A program made the position numbers and the translations under genes. Under the pieces are notes generated by a model. That model worked only from the letters and a program-made list of their open reading frames with translations, did no database searches and was not told the DNA's origin. DNA of 64,000 nucleotides from Gavia stellata (Eukaryota; Chordata; Aves; Gaviiformes; Gaviidae). Within the stretch, counting starts at the first letter, position 1. The number at the start of each line of letters is the position of its first letter. Below are positions 12,862 to 26,177 of the stretch, piece by piece. The DNA lies in the NCBI RefSeq assembly GCF_030936135.1, contig NC_082598.1:53536347-53600346 (forward strand), read 5' to 3'.

Positions 12862-15387
12862 CTGGTTTCAAATAGGCAATCCAACAGCCAGCTTTTGCTG
12901 GCTTTAGGTGAATTTTAGCTAGTGATATACAAAGCAGTCTCCATACCTGATTCCTATGTCTCCACAGCCATCTAGCCCACTGTTTTGAAAAGCTAATTAA
13001 ATGTAAACATTTAGGTGGGTGACCAGTGGTAAAAGGAACTGTATACGAAAGCTATTCCTACTTAAAGAAACTTGTATCGGTCTTGTTTATGCTTCAGCTT
13101 CCATGTTTTTCATTGTTTTTCTGAGCTTTCACGTCATCTTAGAAGTAGGTTTTGAGCTTTGTATTGGCTGGAGAACAGCAGGCTGGTACAGAGCACAGTC
13201 TGGGTAACACCACGTATGGTGCAAAGGCCACGTTATACAAAGAGAGGAGATTCAAAACAGTACTTACAGCTCTGAAGATGTTTTTACTGGACGTTCCCAT
13301 GAATGGACTACAAGAGACACAAGGTAGAATAAGCAGGATGCCCTCAGAGACACAAAGAGGAGGAATGTGATGGCTGCCAAGAGCACCACCATGCAGTTCA
13401 AGCAGTTTCTAGCCAGACCGTGTTACAACGTTGCCTTGGCAGAAGATTGCACGTGATGTACCTTTTTCACGTGGTACGCGTGGTCTTGTTAGCGTGTGCC
13501 AGTAGCTCTCTGAAGTAGAGATGCAGCCGAAACAGACCAAACAGTATGGAGGAGGAAAAACTCAACCGTTGCCTCTGCTAGTATTGAACAGCTTTAAAAA
13601 AGCATGTGTAAGGCTCCAGAAAAGGAAATAAGTATTTGCAAGGACAATATATGCACATTTTTTGAGAGAGCAAATTGGAGGCAAAACTTTTTTATTTTGA
13701 TGTTGACGTTGTGTAAAGTCTTGCTTCTTACCTTTTCCTCCGTAGATCTAATCAAATATCCAGATACCTGTCTTTGGTGATCGCACTGGGAATCGTGCTG
13801 GTTTCACTCAGCATCCTGAAGAGTCAGCCCATCTGTATGAAATCAGTTGAAAGTTCATATAGTTCCAGATTAGTTTGAGCATTTTCTCATAGGAATACAG
13901 GTCTTGTAAAACATACATTTTTCTTAAACATAAAATACTTCTTTGGAAATAATCCCATTGGTAAACAACAGCAGCAATAAACCTTCCAACGCGAAATTGG
14001 ATGCATAGTTCTGAATGTGCGGAATCTCTTATTTTCATTACCAGTTTCCAAACATGGAATTAGATTAGGTGACGATGGAGCATAAATCGAAGTATCATTT
14101 TGTAGAGAAAAGCATTTAAGTACAAAATGCTGTGAGCATGTTCTGACTGCAACTTCTGATGTTTACAGCTTAGCATCAGAAAGAAAAAAAGCTGATTAGT
14201 AACAGTAGCTGTAGGTCATCTCTAGCAGTTACACACTAGCGTGGAAATGATAGATGTTATGTGTTACATGAAGGAGGTGTGATATATGAAATAATCATGT
14301 TATCTGGAATAAATGTCAATTACCAGATTACCTTGCATTAAATTTACAAGCTAACTAAATTATTTCAAGGATGTGAAATAATCATAATGGTTGGGTTTAT
14401 TTAAATATTATTTTGTTATGTATCTGTGCTGATCACAATTACAGGGAATTTTTAACAGTGGTTAGTCAACTTGTAAGACAAATATCAGGATAATTAATTA
14501 CTCTCAACTGTTACGTCTCTACCTTGGAGTGAAATTCTTCCTGTCGTTCCATTACGGGACCAGATTTTGCTGCTCTTTGTATATAGTTTTTGTCAAGTTT
14601 TTTATCGTTTTTTGTGACATGCTATGCTAAAACCTATGTGTCCTGATAGCAACTCAATGACCTCTTTGGTGGCCCCTTCTCTGAAAAAAAATCACAAACG
14701 GCTGGTTGTATGCCATCTCTTTTAATAGCCTGTTCTCTATCGGCATGTTTTGTTTTGCCTGTAAAGTAAACAAGAGGAAGCCTACAAAATGTTGAAACTT
14801 TCTTTTGATTGTGCTCATTGGAAAACACGGATTGAGTTGGATAAATGAGAGCCAGACCGCGGTGGTGTATCCCGTATCGCAGGTAGACCCACTTTAAAGG
14901 GAGGCAGGGAGCAAAAGGCTCCAGCTCCAGCGTGCATTTCACATACTGACCTTAGAAGCTGCTGTTAACCATCTGGAAATAGTTACAAAATCTGTATTGC
15001 TCAGAATCTTTATTTCATTTGTAATTCCAGGGTTTTCTTTTTTCTTCCACCTTTTTACTGTCATATCCTATGTAGCCTGAATATTGCTTTACGCCTGGCT
15101 GAAATAATATTGTTTGCCAGCTTACAATCAAAGGGAGTAGAGAGGGAAAACAGCTGAGCCGTATTAGGCAGAGGCAGTCTGGACTGCATTTCTTTACTGC
15201 TGAGTAACGCGCCACAGGTGCAGGATTAGCCCAGCGCACGGTGCTGTGTTTGCTTAGCGGAGCCCCCCCAGCCGCCCTCTGCCTCCGCACATGACTCTCA
15301 TCCTCGGGGAATCTGGCAGCAATGTAGCAAGCCTGCGGAAACCCAGTGTAAGTAGAAGGCTTAGCTTTTCAGCTCACAAAGCCCTTG

Positions 15388-15472
15388 CTTTTTTTTTTCT
15401 CCCCTCTTTTTTCCCTTTTTTTTCTTTTTTACTTTTTCTTTTTTCTTTCATTTTCTTTTTTAAAATTTTTTT
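15388..15472. repeat. Polypyrimidine (T/C) low-complexity tract
   Basis: About 85 bases almost entirely T with interspersed C on the + strand. No gene signal is attached to it. Confidence 0.85.
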
Positions 15473-16524
15473 TAAAGCTTGGTTTGAGCAGAACACTAAA
15501 GAGATATTGAAAATAAACCCCAAACAATAAAACAACGAGGTTCAGTGGGTTTTACGGAAAGGTCAAAGAGGGAAATGCATGACTGAAAAAAAAAAAGCAG
15601 CATCCTTGGCGTGCTGGCGAGATGCGGGGCTGCTCCTGACGTGTGCCGTCTTGTGTTTGAAGCCGCAGTTCTTGCGGGGGGGACGATGGCATACTGGAGA
15701 TTTCCTAGTCATTCGCTTGGAGCGCGGGTCAGAGTTTGTACGGTGTCAGGGGTCTGCTGCAAACCTTTAGGTGCATTTCGGTTAGTTTAGGTTTAAGGAG
15801 AGAGGTGGTAGATTTACGGAGAAAATGCTGCAGATAAACCAAAAGATTTCCTATTCCCTTTTTTGGTGAGGAATGAGGAAAAAAAAAGGAGATTTTTAGA
15901 AGACCTGGTAATTGGCATTCAGCCTGACAATTAATTTAAAAGGGTGTTTCTCTTTTTCTCCTCAAATGTACTTTTATATTAATCTTTGGGTTTGAAGTTA
16001 ATTTAAAAATAAATGTTTTGGCAATAATAGACCAGTTCTGATGCCAGGTTTGCATTTTGAGGATGAATTACAGAGCTGGGACTGGTTTTAGCCTTAGCAA
16101 TAGGCACGTTTCTGTCCAATTTTAAAGGTACTTTGGCAACACATAGCGCATGTGTATGTCAATAATGCTTATTAAAATGCCGCATCCGTTCTATAGATTT
16201 TAAATACTAGTTAATTGGAAAAATAGCCAAATGATAAATACAAATGTACTTTCTCTCCTAAAACTTTTAATCACTGTTCATATACGGCTGGGTGCTGAAA
16301 AAACCCCAGTTCTACATTTGACCAGAATTGTGTCTTGCTTCATACTCCGTAGAGAAAGTCTAAGGAGAGAAAGGTGGTGACGCAGCTCTTGAAAACTTCT
16401 GGTCAGGGAGAAGAGCACATGGGATACAAGTTTTAAGGGGGTTTGCAATTCACTTTTCTTTCTTAGACTTTGAGGTGCTTTATGAAGTACGTTTCTGAAG
16501 ATGTAGCAATATGACACTGGAAGA

Positions 16525-16690
16525 AAACAAAGCGTGCACGCGCAGTGGGGCTGGCGGCTGGTGCCTCCTCCTCCCGAGAATGGGGTGGGTGGGCGAGCGT
16601 GGCAGCCTGCCAGCGCGGACCGGCTGATGGTTCGGCGGCATGTGCCCGCTTCCCACCCAGACACGAGCTCAGCAGATGCTCTCAAGCGTT
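16525..16690. other. Short CpG-dense patch
   Basis: By hand count there are about 16 CpG dinucleotides in roughly 165 bases, with high GC, against an AT-rich background. That is CpG-island-like density but below the usual 200-bp length. It could be an alternative promoter or first exon of BMPR1B, which has several promoters in mammals, but I see no TATA box and no clear splice donor that settles it. The open frames of 64, 121 and 175 codons crossing it on both strands are not recognised. Confidence 0.4.
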
Positions 16691-19600
16691 CAGACAGGCA
16701 AGTGCTTTTAGGCTGCTCGAACACTTGAGGAAAACCATAGCGCTGATGTCTGCGGTCAGAATTGATTATTGTTGTTCCATGCATGCAATTAATTTTGGGT
16801 TGCACTGGAGATGCTTTCCTCCCCCTTTTAAATGGATTTATTTGTTTTCTGTCGAAGTGAATAAGTCAATGACACTTTCTGTTGCATTCGGCCACGTTTG
16901 CAGAAGATAAGATTTGTGCCTCAGCCTTCCTTCACGCACAAAGATCTTCTTCATTGCTTACGATTTCTACACATGCAGTTCAAATCCCTACTCAGCGTGT
17001 GTGGTGAGGCCAACAGTAGCAGCAGTCAGTTCAGTTCGGTCCCTGCCTTGGCAGCTGAACAGGGCAGGAATTTATACTGTCACTTGTTCAATTACTTAAA
17101 ACGCTGCTCAGCCTGCTGACCTGGCAGGGTGGCATTTGCCTCTAGGACGAAAAATTCTTGCAGATCCTTGAGCGCTTCATTCAGCAACGGTTAGTTGCCG
17201 AGTGTGTCGTAAACACGTGGGATTTAGGGACACCAGTGGCATCCGCCCATGAAAAATTATCAGAATATACCAGTGATTTTTTCAGCCACTAAATAATCTG
17301 TCTTTCTGGGAGACAAACAGGCACTTGAGAAAAGGGGGGAGGGGAGTTGGTAGGAAGCATCATCATCCCCATGATTTGGGAAGCATTTGCCATAAGCTAA
17401 TCAATAAACAAAGTTTAAAGAAAATCATGTGTGTATGGCCACAAAATTTTTAAAAAGCTATTAAAAAATATAGCATGCTTATGCCATAAGATAGTATATT
17501 ACAGTTTTGGTTTTGTGAATGTCTACCTTGTTTAATTCATTCTTCTGTGAAGTGAGAGGGAACATCTCCTATGTAGTAGGATTGAGAAATGAGTTAGTGA
17601 TTTACGAAGTAGGTTGCTGTTCTGGCTTGAGCTGGGGATATATCACATCTACTTATGAACAGCCTAAACCCAGTCAGTTAGAAGAGCACTGGCACCTCTG
17701 AATAATGGTGGCACTGACTTCTGCAAGCATGGCGTGTGCTCATGCTAATTGTATTTTAATATACAGGTGCAGTCTGTGATGTCGGGGTGAGAATGGCTAG
17801 CTGATATTTTTATCTTCCAGGCACTATTTTTGTCTTGACTACTGGTATGGTGCTCTTGGGGTCTTTTTATCACTGGAAGAGGGAACAAGAGTGACAATGA
17901 TTTATTAAACGTATCTAAGAGAGCCACAGGGTCAAAGCTGTCTGTTGCTGTTTCTTTTAAGTGCCATTGTCGGAATGCCTCAATCTAAATATCATCTGAA
18001 AAGCTAATAAGTAAAAACCTACAGCTTGCCCATGGCAATCTTTGATGCTTTCCTAAAGATCAGACAGAAAAGCATGGTTTAGTAGTAATGGTATCCCATT
18101 GCGTTGCTTCCCAACTGTGTTTTATTTTTCTCTGTTTCTACTGTTCAGGTGAGTTTTCAAGATTGCTTGCAGTGAGATTTGCCTAATCTCCTGATGGTGG
18201 CATTCAGCGTTCACTGCTTGGAACTGCAAGTGCATGTAGGGATTTGCAGCTTAAAAGCAGAAATAACTGGCTTTGGAGGTTAACAACAATGTTCCTATCT
18301 TTCTTTACATAAAAAATTTCTAAGTAAGTGAAGAGTGTGGCACAGACTCTGCGGTTTGTAGCTTAATATCCAGACTGCTGGTTGCACATCTTTGTGCCTG
18401 AGCTTCCATTCCTTGTTTTGATCAGGTGATGCTCATAGCTGGGAGATGGGGTTTTGCAGCTGGCATAGTTTCCTGAGTTTTGCTTACATTTAGCTAGATG
18501 GTTTCCCAAGATGCTGTTGAGGAAGAGATGAAAAAGCTCAGGTACATAAAAGTGGTGAGGGAGAAAAATAACCTCTTTCAAAGAAACTGCTTCAGCCATG
18601 TCACTGAAATAGTTAATTTTGTTTTCTGTGGTAAGGAACATTAAGTTTGATGAAGACACAAGACTATCCTTTAGTGTGCTTTTGTACACTGTATACATTA
18701 AGTAGCTTATTTTCTATCTGAAGCTATCCTGTGAAGTAAATGTAGGCCCTCAATATGAAGCAATAGATAAAGCAATGCCACCATGGAAAACGTAGACTTC
18801 TGCATGTTGTCTCACAAAGCTAGGCTCATGTGCCTTTGAAGTAAATATCTCTTCCTAATTATTTAGTGGTACCTTACATACTAACACTTTGGGGAGATCA
18901 GAAGAGGTCTGCTCTAGCTGAACCTGCGTCTCCTCTGGTTTTTTTCAAGTGATGCTCTGTTATGACTCAAAAGCCTTCTGGGGATGAAGTCAGAAGAGTC
19001 AGTCATTCTCAGATCGGGTCTCACCTTAGTATTCCTGAAATACTTGTGTCTCACTCTTCCAGTTTTGTTACCCATTATCCTCATACACGCATCAAACAAT
19101 AGTGCTTTTACACAAATGTTTGTTCATTTTGAATTGTGCAAGAACACACAATTTAGAAAAGAATAGCGGTAGCTCCAACACATTTTACCTTTGCTGTGTA
19201 AAATGTAGCTCTTGAGATTAGAAATAAAGAAAATATGTTGATATCTTAATGAGAATTACGTGAAACACCTTTTCATTCATCTTTGCAAATACTAAAAACG
19301 TACTTACATTTTAAAAGCTTTTCTTTGTCATGGAACTTTTATAGATGGAACCAAAGGATTGTAGAAGGTAGAATTAAGTGAGAGATTTGACAGAGTTGGG
19401 GAAATTCTTTATTAATGGGGAATTACAGTGGGTAGGGGTAGACTTTACTGAGTCCGAGCTGACAGGCTAAACCACTTTGCATGTACTTTCCTTTGGAAAT
19501 TTTAAAGTCGTCTTTCTTTTGTGCTTTTTTCTAGTCTGTTGGTACGCTATCTCATACTATGAAAAACGTGCCAAGCAATTCTCATTTTCTTCCAATTGAA

Positions 19601-21489
19601 AAATATGTCAAAGATTAACTGTGGATAGCAGAAGTGAGAGGAAGGCAGGAAAAAGTAACACTCCATCGAACTGTGATGTAATGGTGGACAGTAAATTACA
19701 TGTGCATTTTCCATGGGCTATGACGCCAAAGAAGCCTTTGCATTTTTAAGTTGCAAGTAGTATGGTATGGCTCCTAATTTGAAGGGTCTTGTCTCAGTGG
19801 CTTTGTCACAGCTTGTTACATTCCATGCTGAACTTAACTAATTTAGCTAATAATGTTATGTGTGATTAAGATGGTTAAAGCAGACTTTTGGGAGAAGGGT
19901 GCTTATCCTTTCCAAACCAAATGCAAAAGCAATTTCTGAAAAATAAATACATTATTTAAAGTAGTGCTATATATATGTAGCTATATTGGCATTTGGTGGC
20001 AATTCTGTGACTATGAACCGAAACAGTTTTTATGAAAACTACCTTGACAGATTGCTTAAAATTACATCAGATTGTAAACCTTATTTATTTGCATCATGAA
20101 TAGAAGCAAAACCACCCCAAATTTTGAAATATACAGATGAGAAGGAACAATGTGTAGGTTCTATGTACTTTGGTGTACAGGAAATCCAGCATGGGTGGGA
20201 AATGAAGCTAATCAGACATTAGAGCCCCAAAATGCTACAATTTTTTTAGTATGCCAGTTTATTACAGTGGATGTCTATCAGGTGGCAGCTATTTTCAGAC
20301 ACCATTTGATACCAACCTCAGTTTGGGGTCACTAGTACAATACAGTCACACACTGAAAAGGAAAGCACGTTTTTGTCCTTTTTCTGGTGTTTTTATGCCA
20401 GATTTTGTTTACTGTGGTTTTGGATCAAAAAAGGGCAGGTCTTGGCATTTGGCCTTTCCGTGAGTTTTATGGTAGCCTTGAATAGCCAGCAAAGGGAAAT
20501 TGTCATGATCTGTTTTTCCTTCTCTGTTATGTGATTGTCACCAATAAAAAGTGTTTTACTGTTACCTCTTGACTATTTTACACAGTAGATCAGGCTGAGT
20601 TAAGAGGTGTAATTTATTTCAACTTCTTTAACTGTGCTGTGTTTTCATTGCTGACTATTTGCCAAAAAATATCCCATGGAAATTCTTTTATCTGATGACT
20701 GTACAGTGAGTTAGCAGTTAGTTATTTCCCTTTCTCTTAAAACAATCATGTCAATGGTCTAACCCTGGCCTGGTGGGAAGTCATCAGGCTGTGGTTTATG
20801 ATACAGCATAGGGAACTCTAGCAGGGTGTTGCATGATAGTTTCATATTTTAATAAAAGCATGAGTTGAGGAAAAGCACACTAACTGTATAGGCTAGTGCA
20901 GTGTATAGATGAAGTAATCTTGTGGTTTAAAATTTCCATCCAACAGTTTTATCAAGTTCACTGATTTTCTTTTGAGGTTTGGGTGGAGTTGTGTTTTTTA
21001 ATTACTGCTCAGACACTTTTGTATGAGTGTATTTAATTTCCACTCCAAAGCAGGAGTTGAAAGAACCATTCCATGATGTGCAAAGCTTCCTAGGTGCGTA
21101 CCTTCTCTGAAGCAGTAAGCATCGCTCCCTGTCAGTGGGTGCTGTTGCCAGCCAAACATCATTGTTACTGGCCTGGGAAAATGTGAACGGATGGCACTGC
21201 ATTAATCTGAGGCTTCCAATACCCTGTGTGGAAAGAGGAGTGAGCACAGCACTCTGATTTTTCTTTTTTTTTTCTGAACAGACTTGTTTGTGGTCCTTAG
21301 CATCTGTTTCAGGACGGGGAAAGTCTGACTTTTACTCCTGACAAACCCATGCAAGGTTATGGAAGATCTGCTTTTTCACTGCATAGAAAGCACATAAATC
21401 ACAGAGCTGTGGCACAGAAATCAATCTGTTAAGATAACTATTGCTAATTATTCATCCTCTGGGAACAGGATGGCTTAAGATTTGGACTA

Positions 21490-21516
21490 CAGAATACAGA
21501 GTAACAGAATACAGAG
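21490..21516. repeat. 12-bp direct duplication
   Basis: CAGAATACAGAG occurs twice, separated by three bases. Confidence 0.85.
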
Positions 21517-24500
21517 CTTTTCACCTCCTACATTACCGGACTTGTTGAATCAAAGCAGTGCCCAAAAGTCATTACCATCTGATGGCTGTGGGCCAGTGTG
21601 AAATGAGTTATTGGGCTTTATCCAGATTCTAGCGGAGAAATTCCTGTCCAAATCGCATAACTATGGCTACACTTGGCAGGGGCTGGAGTACTTATTGGCA
21701 GCCATGGCAGAGAGCTTGAGGACTAAATGTACAGTAAGAGATGGGCTCTCTAGATCAAATTTTTTATGCACCTACACGAGTCAATGCAAAGCTTAAATAG
21801 GCAATTTTCCTTTTGTGTGTGAGGTACCACTGTCTACAAACCTGTCAAACCACTATTAAACAGCATTATTTAAAAGCAAAATATAATTCATGCTGCTGGT
21901 TACTTCACTGTGATTGTGGAGTGGGGATCTGTGATCACTTCTCTATCATTTAAAAAAATTATAGCAAAACAAACTAAAAAAACATGAAAGGGTTTGTCAC
22001 ATGAGAAAATTAGTATTTAGATGTCAAAGCTTAGTGCTCATAGATTGCCATGAAGTCTAAGAGGGATGGGAAGCAAAGCAGAAGAATATATCTAAGAAGG
22101 ATTATTTGTTGGCGCAGAGGTTAGTAGAGGTTTAGACTAGACATTAGTCATTCTCATGGTCATCCAGGATAATCCTTCCATTTTATAGCACTTTATTTTC
22201 CTTCTCCTGGCTTCAGGATCTTTGTAGACGTGCCTTTCTCTAAAGGAGCTCAGGTGAAGCAAAGTATGAAGAGAGGCACACTAACATGTTTGGAAAAACC
22301 CCAACAGTAACATGCTGCTTTTGAGCACACAGTTCCCATTCTCAGGCAGAGATTCATAACAGAGGCCATCACATCACAATTTTGAGTGGTCCTGGTCCTA
22401 CAGAGGAACATATTTCTCAGGAGCAGTACTCCAAGGAGACAGAATCCCTGGTGGCTGCCTGCCTGTCCTTGTGGTGCAAAGTGCTTTGTGCATGCTGGTG
22501 AATTCTAGTGGAGAGGGATAAGCTGAGACAATCACCAAATTTGATGAAGGTATACCAGTCTGATGGTGACCTTCAGGCTGTCAACTGTTTTATCTCCCTG
22601 ATGCAGTCAGTAAGTTTCTCAGCAGACTACAATAACCTTATTTCTGATACCGCTCACTGTTTTCCCAAGCTGCGCTTGTCCCAAGCTGTGCTCAGTTCAT
22701 CGGGAATGGGAAGCTGGCCATAAGCAGACTGCAACAGAATAGGCTACAGCAGAGAAGCAGCCAAATTTAAATAGCCTGAAATCCCTTGCTTTCAGGGCAC
22801 TTGGACATAGCTCCTTAGGAGAGCTTTCAAAACCCAAAGGGCTTCTAATCCCTAGACAGAGCCAGGACTGCGTGACCAACATGTGCTTGTTACAGCGCAA
22901 ACGCAAGAGGAGTAGGCTGTTCACCATCCCAAACTGTGCATTTCACACCTGAAATCAGCAGGGTCTTGTTGCCAAACTGGAAAGCTCTTGTGGGTTTCCT
23001 CCTACATGTTACGTTTTGGGGAAGGGACTGCCAAAAATCTTTTCTGCTCCAAAGTCAAGCAGACATGGAAGTCAAAAGACCTTGTTAAAACTCAACTCTG
23101 AGTGGGAGGAGAGTTCTTACATGTTCCACGGTGATCTGCTAGGTAAGACATCTGAATTTCAGAGGCAGAAGATCTGCCCATCTTTTTATAGCTAGCAGCT
23201 GGGAATTCAAGACATGAAAAGAACATGAGAATGGAGTGATAAGAGTTTTTCTTTGTAGAAGATAGGAAAGGGCCTGGTTGAAAGTATCTTATTCCTACCT
23301 CTTAATTTTATTCTATTTAATATATTCAACACTAAACTGCAATGATTTTACGCTAGTTTTGACCCTGGGCATTAGCCAAAAGCAAAATCCTAGGCTACTT
23401 CCCTACTTCAGACCCTTGGAAAGTGTGTATTTGAATGCCAGCATGTTTGTCCTATGTTTTCTAAAAACCAAACTACATCCCTAAATAGCCACCTGTGATG
23501 CTTTGATGGTACTTCAGATTTCTGATTCTAATTCAGCAGCTCAGTCTTATTTTAACTAAGACTACAACCAGGTCTAGGGAAGTAAGCTGTTGTTATTGTT
23601 TTTTATGGCAAGTTCTGCAGAAGCTGGTCATGATGACAACCCTGAAGAGCAATGGGCACAGATTGCATTGGAGTTTGATTGCATTACACATTTGCTGAGA
23701 AAAAGAAATGACCTACAGTTTTATGTGTTATGAGGAAGTTGTCTAGATTTAACATCTTCAGGCACTTTCAAATGTGTAATTAAACCTTTGCTTTTTTTGT
23801 GCTAGGTGTAAAATGCTTTTGTCTTTGCACTCCTTGCTGAGGAAAGATCCCTGCTGAAACTGTAGATAGCTTGTAGAAAAGAGCCATTAAAATGATACAC
23901 AGAGCAAACTATTACACTCAGTTGCCTCATGAGCTAGAAGTTCACTTTGTTGCCTCGCAAGCTTGAAGTCTGAAAATCCTTGACAGGAATATTAATAGTT
24001 GAATATTCCCCATTCAATGGTAACAAAGTAATACAGACAAAAATTGTTGATTGAAACAGAATTTACATAATCTCTAATCCTGTCACCCAGGGAGCAAACA
24101 TCTGTTGATACTAATTTGTTGTAGACAGGCTGCATTTTAAAGTATCAGAATTATATTATGAGAAACTAACAACAGTGCGTTTTTTTTTCTTAATTTAAGC
24201 ACCTACTGCATCTTAAGGTACAGCTATGAGTACATAGATATACAATGCATCTTGAGTGAACTAATCCATTTAGTTCTGATTTTGCCAAAAAATTTTGTTA
24301 GTAAAAACAGTATGGGACTTTGACATCCAGTTGTGTCATGAATCCAGTTAATATCTTGATGCTGGGCACCAGGGTTACAAGCCCATAGTTTATATATGTT
24401 TTTAACTAGTTTTCTGGTTTGACTTTAAGAAAAAGTGAGCTAATAAAAAAATCTGTGGAATATGTAGGTACTGAGCAAAGATCAAGCCATGTGAGTATTG

Positions 24501-25446
24501 TATTTCATAGGTGTTGTAGTCTGGTACGGTGAATGATAGTCTTTCATATGTATCACGTTAATATTAATATACCTCTTATGCAAGGAATATGCAAGGAGTG
24601 GAAGGGCTATAATGTTCAAAAAGCTAACACTTGTCTAAATGAGCTGTTCTTCTGTGCAAAGCCCCGCTTTTCCCCGAGCTAACAAGTTTCAGCTTTTTCC
24701 TAGTTTGCTAGGGGCGAGCTTTGCACGTCTCTCATTACGCTGAAGAAAACTAAAGCCTGTCTGCCAGTTGTTGCCAGTGCCTGTCCGTTTGCAGGGCTCT
24801 CCTCCCAGAGCTGGCTCAGGCGAGGAGAGGTGCGCAGCTGGGAGGCATGACATGCCCGCCTGTGCTCAGGGCACTGGCTGGTGCCTTGCAGCCAGGAGCA
24901 CAGACTGGGCTTCCTCAGTCCTCCTCCTAAGGGCATGGGCAGGTTGAACAGCCCTGCTCTTCCTCCAGCCTTTCACTGCTTCAGGACCTTTCAGCCTGTT
25001 CTCGCCTCAGTTGTTGCTTGCCATCCAAGCCCTGAAGTGTAGCTGCTGGTTCCCATCACCTCTGCCTGTTTGCCCACTCCATCTCTCCATAGGGAGCTGA
25101 AAAGGATACAGTTTTCTGCCAGCTCCACAGTATATCAGTCCTAATGATGGAGGTTTGGGGAAGATTTTAATTAAAGTCAAAGCAGCAGTTCAGGAGCCAA
25201 TCAAAATAATAATAATGCCAATTGTTTCTCAAGACTTAACAGTAAATCAAGAATTTCAAGCCTGCTCTTCGACTACTCTCTTGGAGACCACTGTTCATAA
25301 ATGACCCTTTAGTAAGATTTCTTACAGGGAAGCAAAAGGAAAGTGAGAAACTGCCAGTTGAAGCTTTTCATGCTGATCTCATTTTTGTCTTTGAGGCTTA
25401 AAACATTCACAAGCACTGAAAGCTGATATTTATGAGTAGAGCTGTT

Positions 25447-25457
25447 GGGGGGGGGGG
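25447..25457. repeat. G11 homopolymer
   Basis: Eleven consecutive G on the + strand. It is prone to sequencing or assembly length error. Confidence 0.9.
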
Positions 25458-26160
25458 TGTCGCTTAAACAGCTCCTAGCCCATCACCAACATCTCTAGCT
25501 GTACTCCACCAGCTCCATGGAGATTCAGTAATCTGATATTTTTGGAAGTAATCACCTCCATGTATTTCTGCATTGTTCATTCTAAACCACATTCTTGCCT
25601 TTTGCTTTGTTTATAGAATTTTTTTATAGAAATTAACTATTTTTCCTTGTTTTCCAAGTAGTGCTTATGCAGTTCAGTGACAGAAAGTGCTGTTGAACTT
25701 GGAAGAACATCACTTTCTGTTATAACTTTGTTAAATTGTTCATCCATGTTCTGCTCTGTCTGGAGTACCATAAATCCCACTCATTTTTATGGGGTTCAGT
25801 GGATGCTGGTATGTGCCAAGTATAGAGACAAAGAAAGCGCAAAGGTGCAACCAAGGGTTTGACCTGCGTAACGCAATAGGAGAAAAGCTGTACTCCGCAG
25901 TCCGAAAAGCACAACGTATCTCTTTGGCAGCAGCAGAACTTGAACATCAGTGTCTTTGATGTAATGCCACTGAGGCCCAATAAGCCTCAAACACAGTGCC
26001 CATTTCAGAGGCTTCTGCAGAAAACCGCTCTGTAATAAACACCCAGCTGAAATAACTTTCTCAGATTTTGATGGGTAGCAATACTTTAAAGCCTTCATTC
26101 TAAGTCTTGCAATCCAGCCTAGAACTGTTTCTTTTCCCCTCCCCCCCCTTATATTTATAG

Positions 26161-26177
26161 CCAATTTTCTAGACAAC
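26161..26177 (+). other. BMPR1B: Exonic sequence upstream of the usual ATG, open in frame (NFLDN)
   Basis: Between the acceptor AG (26159-26160) and the ATG lie CC AAT TTT CTA GAC AAC, which in the receptor frame read (x)-N-F-L-D-N with no stop. A longer human BMPR1B isoform, as I recall it, has an extra N-terminal stretch with a hydrophobic signal peptide that ends in the same NFLDN just before the usual Met. So this segment is probably coding in a long isoform and 5' UTR in the short one. A second AG at 26171-26172 could also serve as acceptor and would remove this reading. Confidence 0.7.

Larger units (their letters stand above)
9131..16500. other. Non-coding, presumed 5' intron (part 2)
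   Basis: AT-rich sequence with no recognisable exon. It includes a very AT-rich stretch at about 9630-9760, a 25-bp near-tandem repeat at 12812-12861, a (GAAA)n microsatellite at 12561-12596 and a T/C tract at 15388-15472. Segments near 12370-12480 and 14280-14490 are dense in homeodomain-like ATTA/TAAT words and could be conserved elements; this is only an impression without an alignment. Confidence 0.5.
16691..26160. other. Non-coding, presumed intron immediately upstream of the first recognised coding exon
   Basis: No recognisable exon. The sequence is AT-rich and comparatively poor in CpG, except for a GC-richer stretch around 24640-25090. It holds a small duplication of CAGAATACAGAG at 21490-21501 and 21505-21516, and an 11-G run at 25447-25457. 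The 3' end is a normal acceptor: a C/T-rich tract followed by TATAG at 26156-26160. Confidence 0.6.

Noticed and set aside
16278..16805. 175-codon minus-strand frame
   Set aside because: Runs through a CpG-dense patch that lacks stops by composition; no family resemblance.
18984..19166. Hydrophobic 60-codon frame (LPVLLPIILIHASNN) considered as the missing signal-peptide exon
   Set aside because: There is no splice donor in the required phase after the hydrophobic part, and no similarity to the expected end of the exon.
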